A stretch of 64,000 bases of DNA. It comes from Phycisphaerales bacterium UBA854 (GTDB lineage: Bacteria > Planctomycetota > Phycisphaerae > Phycisphaerales > SM1A02). Shown here piece after piece: positions 43,766 through 52,890 of the stretch; within the stretch, counting starts at the first letter, position 1, and every line of letters begins with the position of its first letter. Position numbers and translations under genes: made by a program. Where the stretch lies: contig DBGM01000011.1 in assembly GCA_002295885.1 (NCBI GenBank), positions 35,196-99,195 of the forward strand, read 5' to 3'. Under the pieces are notes generated by a model. That model searched no databases. It saw only the letters and a list, made by a program, of their open reading frames with translations, and had not been told where the DNA came from.

Positions 43766-44806
43766 ATGGTGCTTCTTGAACGCCCTCTGAAGCCGCTCTG
43801 CATCGGGGGAATCGAACTCGACTCCCCCGCCCTGCTGGCCCCCATGGCCGGCCACTGCGACCTGCCCTTTCGCCGGCTCTGCCGGGAGCACGGCGGGGTC
43901 GGACTCGCCAGCACCGATCTGCTGAACTCGCACAGCCTGCTCCGGGGTTCCCCCCGGGCCCTGGCCCTGGCGGCGACCTGCGAAGAGGACCAGCCGCTGT
44001 GCATGCAGCTCTACGGAAACGCCGAGGATCCCCTCCCGGATGCGGCCAGATGGGCGGTCGACCACGGTGCCGTGATCATCGACATCAACATGGGATGTCC
44101 GGTCGACAAGGTCGCGAAGAAGAACGGAGGTTCGCTCCTGCTGTGCGATCCCGATTCGACGGTCCGGCTCGCCAGTCGAATCGTGGACGCGGTCACGCCC
44201 CGCACCGGGACGCCAGTCACCGCCAAGATCCGGCTGGGCTGGGACGACTCGAGACTGGTCGGCCCCGAACTCGCCCGGCGGCTCGAGGACATCGGCATCG
44301 CCGCCATTACGGTCCACGGCCGGACCACCGAGATGCGCTTCAAGGGATCGGTCCGTCTTGAAGGCATCGGCGAGGTGAAGGCCGCCGTCGACTCGATCCC
44401 CGTCATCGGCAACGGCGACATCCGCTGCGCCGGGGATGCGCTGCACATGGTCCGTTCAACCGGCTGCGACGGAGTCATGGTGGCCCGCGGCGCGCTGCGT
44501 CGCCCCTGGATCTTCGAGCAGATCAGATCCCTGCTGGTCGACGGCGTCGAACGGCCCGATCCCAGCTTCCGCGAACGGATCGACTGCATCGAACGACACC
44601 TCGATCTCATTCTCGAGCATCAGGACGAACGAATGGTGCTGCACCGCCTCCGCAGCGGAATCGCCCGGTACGGCAAGACCATGGGTCATGTGAAACCGCT
44701 CAAGGAGCGGATCCGAAATGCCTCGTCCAGCGATGAGATCCGATCGGCCCTGCACGACTGGCGGGATCATGTTCCGGAATGGGAACTCGAGGCGGCAGTG
44801 GCCTGA
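43766..44806 (+). CDS. dus: tRNA-dihydrouridine synthase (DusB-like)
   Basis: Dus enzymes reduce uridines in tRNA with FMN. The 346-residue product has ALLAPMAGHCDLPFRRLCRE, DINMGCPVDKVAKKNGGSLL with the catalytic cysteine, TAKIRLGWDDSR, ITVHGRTTEMRFKG, and the FMN phosphate site IPVIGNGDIRCAGDAL and GCDGVMVARGALRRPWIF. The C-terminal helical domain is present. It is divergent from dnaK and meets pilC tail to tail with 2 bases between. Confidence 0.94.
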   Translation: MVLLERPLKPLCIGGIELDSPALLAPMAGHCDLPFRRLCREHGGVGLASTDLLNSHSLLRGSPRALALAATCEEDQPLCMQLYGNAEDPLPDAARWAVDHGAVIIDINMGCPVDKVAKKNGGSLLLCDPDSTVRLASRIVDAVTPRTGTPVTAKIRLGWDDSRLVGPELARRLEDIGIAAITVHGRTTEMRFKGSVRLEGIGEVKAAVDSIPVIGNGDIRCAGDALHMVRSTGCDGVMVARGALRRPWIFEQIRSLLVDGVERPDPSFRERIDCIERHLDLILEHQDERMVLHRLRSGIARYGKTMGHVKPLKERIRNASSSDEIRSALHDWRDHVPEWELEAAVA

Positions 44807-44808
44807 GG

Positions 44809-46056
44809 TCACCCCGCGACGACGCTTCCCATCCTGAAGATGGGCAGCAGCAGCGCGATCGCAACCGCACCCACCAGCAGTCCCATGACGATGATGAGCA
44901 CCGGTTCCAGGAGCGAGGTGCTCTTCTTGATCGCGAGATCAAGCTCCTCTTCGCTGTATTCCGCGACGCGTTCCAGCACCTCGGGCATGCGGCCGGACCG
45001 CTCGCCGGCGGCGATCATCGACGAGACGTTGGCCGGCACGTCCGGACTCTCCTCGAAGGCCTGGCTCAACCGCCGACCGTCGCGCACGTGTTCCTCCATG
45101 CCCGACCAGACCCGGTCGAAGACGACATTCCTGGTCACCATTCGACAGGCGTGGATGGCGTCCATGAGATTGACGCCGGCCGCCAGCAGCGTGGACATCG
45201 TCCGCGTCGAGCGGGTGACGTACAGGTTGACGTGGATGGTGCGCAGGACGGGAGCGCGAAGCTTGAGCCAGTCCAGCCAGCGGCGTCCGGAGGACGTCCG
45301 GGGCAGCACCAGCACCCCCACGGCCACGGCGACCAGCACGGGGCCGTAGTACATCCATCCCTCCGCGGCGAAGGTGCCGATGGCCATCAGGACCTTCGTG
45401 GGACCGGGCAGCGTGGCGGAACGCATTTCGTAGATCTTCGCGAAGCGAGGCAGGATGAAGGCCACCAGGAAGGCAACCACGAGGAAGCCCGAGCCGAGCA
45501 TGAAGCCCGGATAGAGCATCGCGCCGCGGACCTGCCGCTTCGTCCGAAGCTCCTTGGACAGGTAGTCGCTGACCCTCGAGAGCATCAGCGCCGTGGTCCC
45601 GGACAGTTCCGCGGCCTGGAGCAGGCTCACCATGACGTCGGGGAACACCTGCGGCCACCGGGCCAGCGCCTCGGACAGCGGCGAGCCGCCGCAGACGTCC
45701 TCGCGCACCGATTCCAGCACTTGCCTGAACTCGCTCCGCCGCGCCTGGGAGGCGATAGCCTCCAGTCCTTCGGGAAGCGGTACGCCGGTCTCGAGCATGA
45801 CGGACAGCTGCTGCGCGAAAGCGACCACGTCCGCCCGCCGGATCCGCTGCAGCCCCTGCCGGGTCCGCACGGCCTCGACATCGACGGGTGACAGCGAACC
45901 GGCCGCACCGGAGGCGATCGACGTGATGAAGAGTCCCTCCGCACGCAGATGGCTCGCCACGTCGTCCCGATCCCGCGCGGTGATCGATCCGGTGACGGAC
46001 TCTCCCGTCGCATTGCGTGCCCGGTAGGCGAATGTTGAATCACTTCGACTGATCAT
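44809..46056 (-). CDS. Type IV pilus/type II secretion inner-membrane platform protein PilC/GspF
   Basis: This platform protein transmits force from the ATPase to the growing pilus. The 415-residue product has the N-terminal FAYRARNATGESVTGSITA and two similar GspF domains: FAQQLSVMLETGVPLPEGLE and TMSTLLAAGVNLMDAIHACR, each followed by a conserved AELSGT or GERSGRMPEVL block. Three hydrophobic segments sit near 175-200, 225-250 and 385-410 (LLEPVLIIVMGLLVGAVAIA). It is the last gene of the operon. Confidence 0.92.
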   Translation of the reverse strand: MISRSDSTFAYRARNATGESVTGSITARDRDDVASHLRAEGLFITSIASGAAGSLSPVDVEAVRTRQGLQRIRRADVVAFAQQLSVMLETGVPLPEGLEAIASQARRSEFRQVLESVREDVCGGSPLSEALARWPQVFPDVMVSLLQAAELSGTTALMLSRVSDYLSKELRTKRQVRGAMLYPGFMLGSGFLVVAFLVAFILPRFAKIYEMRSATLPGPTKVLMAIGTFAAEGWMYYGPVLVAVAVGVLVLPRTSSGRRWLDWLKLRAPVLRTIHVNLYVTRSTRTMSTLLAAGVNLMDAIHACRMVTRNVVFDRVWSGMEEHVRDGRRLSQAFEESPDVPANVSSMIAAGERSGRMPEVLERVAEYSEEELDLAIKKSTSLLEPVLIIVMGLLVGAVAIALLLPIFRMGSVVAG

Positions 46057-46066
46057 CGTCGGAACC

Positions 46067-47794
46067 TCAGAGCCTCGTTGCGCAGAGCACTTCGTCCGGT
46101 GTCGTCAGTCCAGCGGCGACCTTCTGCAGGCCGTCCTCCCAGAGCGACATGAAATCCATTCCATCCAGCATGCCCCGGAGAGCCTGCAACGTCGCACCGC
46201 CGGCGACACCGTCGAGGAACCGCTCGTCCGGCACCAGCAGTTCGAAGATGCCCAGTCGCCCCGCGAAACCGGTCCGGCGGCAGTGGCTGCAGCCGGCTCC
46301 CCGCTGTGCCCCGTCGATGTCCCGACAGGCACGCAGGACGGCTTCGGACGTGCGATCGTCGGGCGACCATGGTTCGGCACAATGCGGACAGATCTTGCGG
46401 ACCAGCCGCTGGGCCAGCACGCCCCGCAGGGTCGCGGCCACCAGGTAGGGCTCGATGCCCAGGTTGCACAGTCTCGTCACCGCGCTCGGAGCGTCGTTGG
46501 TGTGCAGCGTCGAATAGACCAGATGACCGGTGAGGGCGGCCTGGGTGCAGATCGATGCGGTCTCCGCATCGCGCACCTCGCCGACCATCAGGATGTCCGG
46601 GTCCTGACGCAGCATCGAACGCATCGCGGACGCGAAGGTGAATCCGGCCCGCTGGTTGACCTGGGACTGGTTGATCCCGGGGATCCTGGCTTCCACCGGA
46701 TCCTCGATCGTGGAGATGTTCAGTTCGTCGGAGCTGATCTGCCCCAGCACCGAGTACAGGGTGGTCGACTTGCCCGAACCCGTCGGACCGGTGACGAGGA
46801 TGACCCCGTTGGGCTGCTCGATGAGCTGCTTCCACTGCTCGAGCATGCGCGGGCCGAACCCCAGCTGATCGAGACCGATGCGGTTGGACTCGCTGTCGAT
46901 GATCCGGATCACGACCTTCTCGCCGTACTTGCCGGGCATCGTCGACACACGGAGATCGATTGGACGCCCCTCAAGCATGACGTTGAAGTCGCCGTCCTGC
47001 GGCAGGCGTCGCTCGGAGATGTCCAGGTTGCTCATGATCTTGATGCGGCTGGAGATCGCGGCGTGCATCCGGTACGGGGGCGAGATCTTCTCGTAGAGCC
47101 GTCCGTCGACCCGGTAGCGCACGCGGAGCGACTGATCGTCGGGCTCGATGTGGATGTCGGAGGCCCCCTCCTGGACGGCGGAGTAGATGATGAAGTTGAC
47201 GAGTTTGACGACCGGTCCGTGCCCGGCGACCTGTTCGAGGTCGGCGAGTTCGGTCACCTGCCGTTCGATGACGCTGAAGTCCTCTTCGGCGATGTCCTCG
47301 TAGATGTCGTCGATCACGAACACGTTCGCGGCGGGCAGCCACGCGGAGATGGCGGATTCGATCTCCGCCGAGGCCGCCGCGACGATCTGCACCTCGTGTC
47401 CGGTGCGGCGGGCGATCTCCTCCACGAGATAGAGGTTCGAGGGCTCCGAGACGGCCACCGTCAGGACGGAGCGGACGAGGAAGAGCGGCAGCACCTTGTG
47501 CTCCTCGATGAAGTCCCTCGGCAGCACCTCGATGATGCGGGGGTCGGCGACCCGGGCCACCTGCTCGACGCAGGGAATGCCGTAGCCCTCCGCCAGCACC
47601 TCCATCACCTGCTGATCGGTGGCGTACCCCATCTCGACGAGGACCTCGCCCAGCAGGGAACGATGGTCGTTGCCCGCCTGATGATCCAGCGCCTGACGAA
47701 GCTGCTGGGGGGTGAGCACGCCCCGCTGTACGAGCAGTTCGCCCAGTGGCTGGCGTGCGGTGGTCGATGGCATGTGCATGGAAGGCTGGATCAC
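46067..47794 (-). CDS. Type IV pilus/type II secretion assembly ATPase with MshEN-type N-terminal domain
   Basis: The 575-residue ATPase powers pilin extrusion. The N-terminal region (about 16-140) contains two MshEN-like motifs, PLGELLVQRGVLTPQQLRQA then SLLGEVLVEMGYATDQQVME, a fold shown in related ATPases to bind c-di-GMP. The ATPase core has Walker A GPTGSGKSTTLYS (336-343), Walker B ILMVGEVRDAET, TGHLVYSTLHTND and a zinc ribbon of two CxxC pairs (CPHC at 469 and CSHC). The start used is GTG 47794, which overlaps the STAS stop (GTGA) and has GGAGG upstream; ATG 47779 is the alternative. Confidence 0.92.
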   Translation of the reverse strand: MIQPSMHMPSTTARQPLGELLVQRGVLTPQQLRQALDHQAGNDHRSLLGEVLVEMGYATDQQVMEVLAEGYGIPCVEQVARVADPRIIEVLPRDFIEEHKVLPLFLVRSVLTVAVSEPSNLYLVEEIARRTGHEVQIVAAASAEIESAISAWLPAANVFVIDDIYEDIAEEDFSVIERQVTELADLEQVAGHGPVVKLVNFIIYSAVQEGASDIHIEPDDQSLRVRYRVDGRLYEKISPPYRMHAAISSRIKIMSNLDISERRLPQDGDFNVMLEGRPIDLRVSTMPGKYGEKVVIRIIDSESNRIGLDQLGFGPRMLEQWKQLIEQPNGVILVTGPTGSGKSTTLYSVLGQISSDELNISTIEDPVEARIPGINQSQVNQRAGFTFASAMRSMLRQDPDILMVGEVRDAETASICTQAALTGHLVYSTLHTNDAPSAVTRLCNLGIEPYLVAATLRGVLAQRLVRKICPHCAEPWSPDDRTSEAVLRACRDIDGAQRGAGCSHCRRTGFAGRLGIFELLVPDERFLDGVAGGATLQALRGMLDGMDFMSLWEDGLQKVAAGLTTPDEVLCATRL

Positions 47795-48141
47795 GCCGCC
47801 TCCGATCTGGCCAGTGATCTGGCCGCTTGCTCGATGGACTCGTGGATCTCGAACCGACGGTCGAGGCGGGTGACGATCATGGCCTTGGCCACCAAGTCGT
47901 CGAGATTCGCCAGCCGCAGCCGGCCCGCGGCACGACGGAGTTCGTCGGCGAACCAGAGCAGCGACTCCAGTCCGGCGGAATCGATCCGTTCCATGCCGGC
48001 GCCGTCGAGGATCCACGAACCGGTGGTTCGCTCGAGCCACTCCTGGCAGCGACGACGGAACACATCCACGTCCTCGTGGGTGAACTCGCCTTCGATCCGG
48101 AGCACCACGGCGGACCGATGTTCTTCGAAGTGCATCTTCAT
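47791..48141 (-). CDS. STAS-domain protein (anti-anti-sigma-like)
   Basis: The 116-residue single domain fits the SpoIIAA-type STAS family. Its phosphorylation site appears as ERIDSAGLESLLWFADELRR with Ser55 in the expected position, and VVLRIEGEFTHEDVDVF is the first strand region. Proteins of this type switch partners by serine phosphorylation. No HPK-type anti-sigma kinase gene lies nearby. The ATG overlaps the HD-GYP stop and its own stop overlaps the ATPase start. Confidence 0.83.
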   Translation of the reverse strand: MKMHFEEHRSAVVLRIEGEFTHEDVDVFRRRCQEWLERTTGSWILDGAGMERIDSAGLESLLWFADELRRAAGRLRLANLDDLVAKAMIVTRLDRRFEIHESIEQAARSLARSEAA

Positions 48142-49775
48142 GCCGCACGTCCTCTCGTTGCCTCGCCTGGCTCGGCGGACATGTGGTCGTCCACCAGCCG
48201 GTCGTATTCGGTGAAGTCCAGGGCCAGGAACACCGGCACCAGTTCGGGATCGAACTGCGTCCCGCTGCACGCCTCGAGTTCGGCCAGCACCTGCGACCGT
48301 GCCATCCCCTGCCGGTAGGTGCGGCTGGACATCATGGCATCGAACGCGTCGGCGATCGCGATCATCCGTGCGACGCGGGGGATGTCCCCGCCGGCGAGCC
48401 CGGCCGGATAGCCGGTGCCGTCCCATCGCTCGTGATGGTGCAGCACGCCCTCGAGCACGTCCCCGAAGTTGGGGATGTCACGCAGGATCCGGTGCCCCAT
48501 CTCGGGGTGCCGGCGGATCCAGTCCACTTCCTGGTCGTCCAGCCGGCCCGGCTTGACCAGTACCCGTTCGGGCACGCCGATCTTGCCGACGTCGTGCACG
48601 AGTCCCGCGATGTGCACGCGGCCGATGGTGTGGGCGTCGCACCCGCACGCCTCCGCGAGCTGACGCGTGAGCATGGCGACACGCCGGGAGTGACCGCAGG
48701 TGTAGCGGTCCTTGGCGTCGATCGATGCGGTGAGTGATTCAAGTGTCCCCAGGAACATCGCATTGAGGTCCTCGTAGAGCCCGGCGTTCTCGAGAAAGAT
48801 CTCGATGTGCGAGGCCGCGGCACTCATGAGCTTCATGTCCACGGAGGAGGCGTCCTGATCGTCGGCCTCCTTGCCCGCGGCCATCAGCATCCCGATGACC
48901 CGACCGTCGCGCAGGATCGGTTGGGCGATCGTCGCGCAGCCGGCGCGGAAGGCTCCGGCGTCGTCGGGACCGAAGACCAGCGGACGATCCGGTGCCGCGG
49001 CGCGGATGAGACGGGTTCCGAACCGGACCAGGTCGGCACCGGTTCCCCCCTGTTCGCCGGCGACCGCGACGTGCTCCGGCGCGTCGGACGTGGCGCCGGT
49101 CCCCTCCACCAGCGCCACGACCCACGTGTACGGAAGCTGCTGTCGCAGCTCGTCGCAGGTGACCGACAGGAACCGCTCGGGGCAGTCCACCTCGGTCATG
49201 TTCCGGGTGATCGAATACAGCAGATTAATCTCTTCGTAGGATTCGCCGAGTTCGCGACCGACGTCCTCGATCACGCGTTCGTCGCTGCAGCGTCGCTGCT
49301 CGTCCGCCCAGGCTCCTCGCACCAGCACGGCCAGTCGCGGCACGTCGGCGGCCGCGGCCGGCGGCAGTGCGGCCAGCTGTTCACGGCACCACGTCGCATC
49401 GAGCCGGGCCCCCTGGCACATCATGTGCAGGTACTCGGACTCGAGCAGTTCGGCGCAGGGAATGCAGACGACGGCGTAGCCGACGCGGTTGCGGCGCTCC
49501 TCGATCGGCATCGGAACCAGCCACAGGCCGGGCACGGCTTCGACCGGAGCGGGCCGATCCTGCTCGTTCCAGTCCCGACAGCGCTCCTTGAGAGCCCGCA
49601 GGACGAATCCCGAACGCGATACGAGCGACCGCAGCCAGTCGGCACCGGTTGCGCCCGACGAGACTGGACGTCCCCCGCTGTCGCAGGTCAGCAGCACCAT
49701 TCCCGCTTCGCGCAGGCGGTCCTGCTGGCGATCGGTCGCCGCGGGCACTCCGGTTGGACGGATCACCGGATTCAT
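48138..49775 (-). CDS. GAF and HD-GYP domain protein (predicted c-di-GMP phosphodiesterase)
   Basis: The 545-residue protein has an N-terminal region of unknown fold (1-170), a GAF-like domain (about 180-330) and a C-terminal HD-GYP domain (about 340-515). All landmarks are intact: GHSRRVAMLTRQLAE, LVHDVGKIGVPERVLVKPG with the HD pair at 394-395, HHHERWDGTGYPAGLAGG (GYP near 455) and ARMIAIADAFDAMMSSRTYR. It should hydrolyse c-di-GMP. It overlaps both the response regulator and STAS genes by four bases, so they belong to one translational unit. Confidence 0.9.
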   Translation of the reverse strand: MNPVIRPTGVPAATDRQQDRLREAGMVLLTCDSGGRPVSSGATGADWLRSLVSRSGFVLRALKERCRDWNEQDRPAPVEAVPGLWLVPMPIEERRNRVGYAVVCIPCAELLESEYLHMMCQGARLDATWCREQLAALPPAAAADVPRLAVLVRGAWADEQRRCSDERVIEDVGRELGESYEEINLLYSITRNMTEVDCPERFLSVTCDELRQQLPYTWVVALVEGTGATSDAPEHVAVAGEQGGTGADLVRFGTRLIRAAAPDRPLVFGPDDAGAFRAGCATIAQPILRDGRVIGMLMAAGKEADDQDASSVDMKLMSAAASHIEIFLENAGLYEDLNAMFLGTLESLTASIDAKDRYTCGHSRRVAMLTRQLAEACGCDAHTIGRVHIAGLVHDVGKIGVPERVLVKPGRLDDQEVDWIRRHPEMGHRILRDIPNFGDVLEGVLHHHERWDGTGYPAGLAGGDIPRVARMIAIADAFDAMMSSRTYRQGMARSQVLAELEACSGTQFDPELVPVFLALDFTEYDRLVDDHMSAEPGEATRGRAA

Positions 49776-50179
49776 GCCGCGGTACTCCGTTCATCGTTCG
49801 ATTCGAGGGTTGCCGACACCAGTTCGATCAGGGAGCGCGGACTGAACGGCTTGCTCAGCACCTCGCGCACGTTCTGGATCTGAAGATCGTCGGACGAGAG
49901 CGCGTACCCGCGGGCCGTGAGGATGATCACGGGAATGCCCGCGGTGGTCTCGTCGTCCGCCAGGGCTCGACTGAGTTCGATCCCCGTCATGTAGGGCATC
50001 TGGATGTCGGTGATGACCAGATCCGGCCCGGACTCCTTCGCCAGGTGCAGACCTTCCTCGCCGTCGACCGCGGTCAGCACCTCGTACCCTGCCTTGCCGA
50101 GCTTCAGCGAAAGTACGTGGAGGATGTGCGACTCGTCGTCGATGACCAGAATCCGTTTTGTCATGGTGTGCTCATTCAT
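49772..50179 (-). CDS. Single-domain response regulator
   Basis: The 135 residues form only a receiver domain: ILVIDDES at the acidic pocket, phospho-acceptor Asp58 in LVITDIQMPYMTGIEL, ILTAR, and Lys110 in VLSKPFSPRSL. There is no output domain, so it probably works by protein contact, like CheY or PilG/PilH. The start at 50179 overlaps the kinase stop (ATGA), and the neighbouring HD-GYP protein is a likely partner. Confidence 0.9.
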   Translation of the reverse strand: MNEHTMTKRILVIDDESHILHVLSLKLGKAGYEVLTAVDGEEGLHLAKESGPDLVITDIQMPYMTGIELSRALADDETTAGIPVIILTARGYALSSDDLQIQNVREVLSKPFSPRSLIELVSATLESNDERSTAA

Positions 50180-51648
50180 GCGGCCAGACTCTCCTCGCAT
50201 CCCATGGGGATCGAGAACCAGAACCGCGATCCCATGCCGAGGCTGGAATCCAGACCGATCCGGCCGCGATGGACCGTCTCGACGATGTGGCGGCAGAGAT
50301 TGAGGCCGAGCCCCGTGCCCTCCGCGACGCGCTTGTAGTTCTCGATGCGGAAGAACTTCTCGAAGATGCGGTCCTGATCCTGGGGCGGAATGCCCAGTCC
50401 GGTGTCGGCCACCGAGACGTGGATCGAGCGGGCCAGGTTGTCCGAATCGATCTTCAGCGTGATCCGTCCCCCCTGCGGGGTGTACTTCACCGCGTTGGAG
50501 AGCAGGTTCACCACGACCTGGGACAGCATGTCCCGATCGCCGAGCACGTGCAGATCGACGGGGGCGATCGTGCGGTGGAGCGTGATGTCCTTCTCGCGGG
50601 CGTGCGGTTCGATCGTGGCCATGGCCTGCTTGACCACCTCGCACATGTCGACGTGGTCGCGGTCGGCATGCACGATGCCCGACTCGATGCGGCTGATGTT
50701 GAGCATGTTGTCGACCAGCCGCGTCAGCCGCTCGGTCTCGCTCTGGATGATCCGGTAGAACTCGTTGCGGCTGGCTTCGTCCTCGGCCTCGCCGTCGACC
50801 AGCATCTCCACGTAGGCACGCACCGAGGCGAGCGGCGTCCGCAGCTCGTGGCTGGCCTTGGAGACGAACTCGCTCTTCATCTGCGAGATCTCACGCTCGC
50901 GGGTCCGGTCCCGGATGATCGTGACGACCGCCGCGAGCTGCTCGCGGTGGTCTGATACGCACGCCAGGGAGATGTCGCAGTCGGGGCCGGCCCCGTCGTC
51001 GGCGTCGGACAGCCCCTCGATGCGGTGCTCCAGATGACGGCACTCGACGAAGTTCCCCTCGGACTTCGTCTCCTGCACGATGCTGCGGAGCGACTCGTCC
51101 CGGACGAGCTGCTCGATGGGAATGCGGTGTGCGGCATCCGGTTCGAATCCGAAGAGACGTCCGGCGGCCTGGTTCGCAAGCACGACCTCGTCGAAGGCGT
51201 TGGTCACGATGACCGCCTCGGACATCACGCCCAGGACGGCCTCGATCTGACGCCGCTCGGCGGAGGCGACGTGGTGCTGGATCTCGAGATCGCGATGCTG
51301 GTTGCGCAGATCGCGTTCGCGTCGACGAAACTGCTCGATGGCCCGGACGAAGGTCCGCAGCACCGGTCGGAGCCAGAACGGACCTCCGGGAATGGTCCCC
51401 GACGCCCGATCACCGGCCGACTCGATGTAGTCGTGCAGGCGGGCCAGCGTCCCCCGGGCCGCGATCCCGATGGGAAGCAGCACGGCGAAGAGCCCCACCA
51501 CGGAGATGCACCAGAGGCCGAGCCACGGAATGTCCGCGGTCCGTCCCGTGGTTTCCCGGACCCAGAGGAGGCAGACGCCCCAGGCCGGGCTCACTGCGAG
51601 CACGGCCAACGCCAGGCAACCGGTCATCATCTTGAGCATCTTCTGCAT
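50176..51648 (-). CDS. Membrane-bound PAS-containing sensor histidine kinase
   Basis: The 490-residue kinase has two N-terminal membrane segments (about 8-31 and 42-66). A PAS domain lies near 133-245 (AVIVTNAFDEVVLANQAAGR), followed by a phosphotransfer domain with His267 in EFVSKASHELRTPLASVRAY. The ATPase domain has N box VVVNLLSNAVKYTPQGG, G1 VADTGLGIPPQDQDRIF, G2 GTGLGLNLCRHIVE. It is a PhoR/PilS-like architecture. It is coupled to the single receiver and lies within the pilus operon. Confidence 0.92.
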   Translation of the reverse strand: MQKMLKMMTGCLALAVLAVSPAWGVCLLWVRETTGRTADIPWLGLWCISVVGLFAVLLPIGIAARGTLARLHDYIESAGDRASGTIPGGPFWLRPVLRTFVRAIEQFRRRERDLRNQHRDLEIQHHVASAERRQIEAVLGVMSEAVIVTNAFDEVVLANQAAGRLFGFEPDAAHRIPIEQLVRDESLRSIVQETKSEGNFVECRHLEHRIEGLSDADDGAGPDCDISLACVSDHREQLAAVVTIIRDRTREREISQMKSEFVSKASHELRTPLASVRAYVEMLVDGEAEDEASRNEFYRIIQSETERLTRLVDNMLNISRIESGIVHADRDHVDMCEVVKQAMATIEPHAREKDITLHRTIAPVDLHVLGDRDMLSQVVVNLLSNAVKYTPQGGRITLKIDSDNLARSIHVSVADTGLGIPPQDQDRIFEKFFRIENYKRVAEGTGLGLNLCRHIVETVHRGRIGLDSSLGMGSRFWFSIPMGCEESLAA

Positions 51649-51675
51649 TCGAGTGCCCCCAAGGCCACGGCGGCC

Positions 51676-52878
51676 TCAACCGCCGCTGGTTGATCCATCG
51701 ACCAGCCTGGGGTGCTCCAACAGCGAATCATCGATATCGGCCGCGGATTGCCAGGCGTCCATGGCGCCATCGAAATCGCCGATTTGCTCGCGAATTCCGG
51801 CCAGCATCACCCAGCAGACGGCATCCACGCCCTCACAGGCCGTGGCCCGCACCAGAGCGGCCTCCGCCTCCTGGAGTCGACCTGCGGCCCGGTGGGATGC
51901 GGCCTGCATGGCCCATCCACTGGCCCGGCCCGGATCCAGAGCGGCGATCCGGTGACCGCACTGCCCCACTCCGCGCCAGTCCTCGATGGCCCAGGCGAGC
52001 ATGCCCGCTTCGTCCCATAACTGGACGTCGTGCTCGCGGTCCGCCAGCAGACGCTTGTAGATGGGACGGGCCTCGATCTCCCGGCGTGCGTGCATCAGGC
52101 AGCGCGCCTTGATCCGCTGCAGGTGCCGGTTCAGCTCGGCCCCCTGGACCTCGATGCGTTCGATCACCGTCAGGCAGTCGGCGATGCGACCGGCCGTGAA
52201 CTGCATGTGCGCGAGTTCCGACAGCAGGTGCATGTCGTCGGGCTGAAGAAGGCTCGCCTCCTCGTAGTAGCGGACAGCGAGATCGCGATCGCCGCGCAGA
52301 GCCGCGATCTGTCCGAGCAGATGCCGCATGGCGGGATGGTGCTCGAACCGGCGAATGCGGCTCTTCAGAAGTGCATCGGCCTCGTCGTACCGCTGCACGG
52401 CCACGAGCGTCTCGGCCGCGGCCAGCAGGTACTGCGCGCGTTCCGACTCGAGGTCGGCGGCACGCATGTAGTGTTCGTGTGCGAGTTCGTCCTCGGACCA
52501 GCGCTGGTAGATGATGCCCAGGAAGTACCAGGGCTCGCTCAGCTGGTCGTCCCGTTGGATGGCCGACTCGAGCGCCATGCGTCCCTCGTCCAGCCGGCTC
52601 ATCTCCATCAGGATGCGTCCGTGCAGCAGGTGGTATTCGGCCGCCTCGGGGTACCGCTGGGCCGCTTCCGAGATGATCGAGAGCGCCTTCTTGAGCTTGC
52701 CCACCTCGAAGGCCTGCTTGGCCTGTCCGTAGGCGATCTGCGTGTTGACCTTGTCGATGCGGTTGTAGGCGTTCTCCCTGGCCTCGAGACCCGTCTTGGA
52801 GGGACCGCTGCAGCCGGCGGCGACCAGCAGCGCGGCGGTCGCCAGCAGGGAACGGAGAATGGTGCTGTTCGTGGTCAT
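51676..52878 (-). CDS. TPR-repeat lipoprotein (possible pilotin)
   Basis: The 400-residue product has a lipoprotein signal with lipobox LLVAAGCSG (cysteine near 23). About ten tetratricopeptide helical repeats fill the rest, for example AKQAFEVGKLKKALSIISEA and EAAEYHLLHGRILMEMSRLD. A lipid-anchored TPR protein next to a secretin recalls PilF/PilW, the pilotin that directs PilQ to the outer membrane, although PilF is shorter. It lies 12 bases downstream of the secretin gene. Confidence 0.85.
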   Translation of the reverse strand: MTTNSTILRSLLATAALLVAAGCSGPSKTGLEARENAYNRIDKVNTQIAYGQAKQAFEVGKLKKALSIISEAAQRYPEAAEYHLLHGRILMEMSRLDEGRMALESAIQRDDQLSEPWYFLGIIYQRWSEDELAHEHYMRAADLESERAQYLLAAAETLVAVQRYDEADALLKSRIRRFEHHPAMRHLLGQIAALRGDRDLAVRYYEEASLLQPDDMHLLSELAHMQFTAGRIADCLTVIERIEVQGAELNRHLQRIKARCLMHARREIEARPIYKRLLADREHDVQLWDEAGMLAWAIEDWRGVGQCGHRIAALDPGRASGWAMQAASHRAAGRLQEAEAALVRATACEGVDAVCWVMLAGIREQIGDFDGAMDAWQSAADIDDSLLEHPRLVDGSTSGG

Positions 52879-52890
52879 CGGGGGGCTCCC

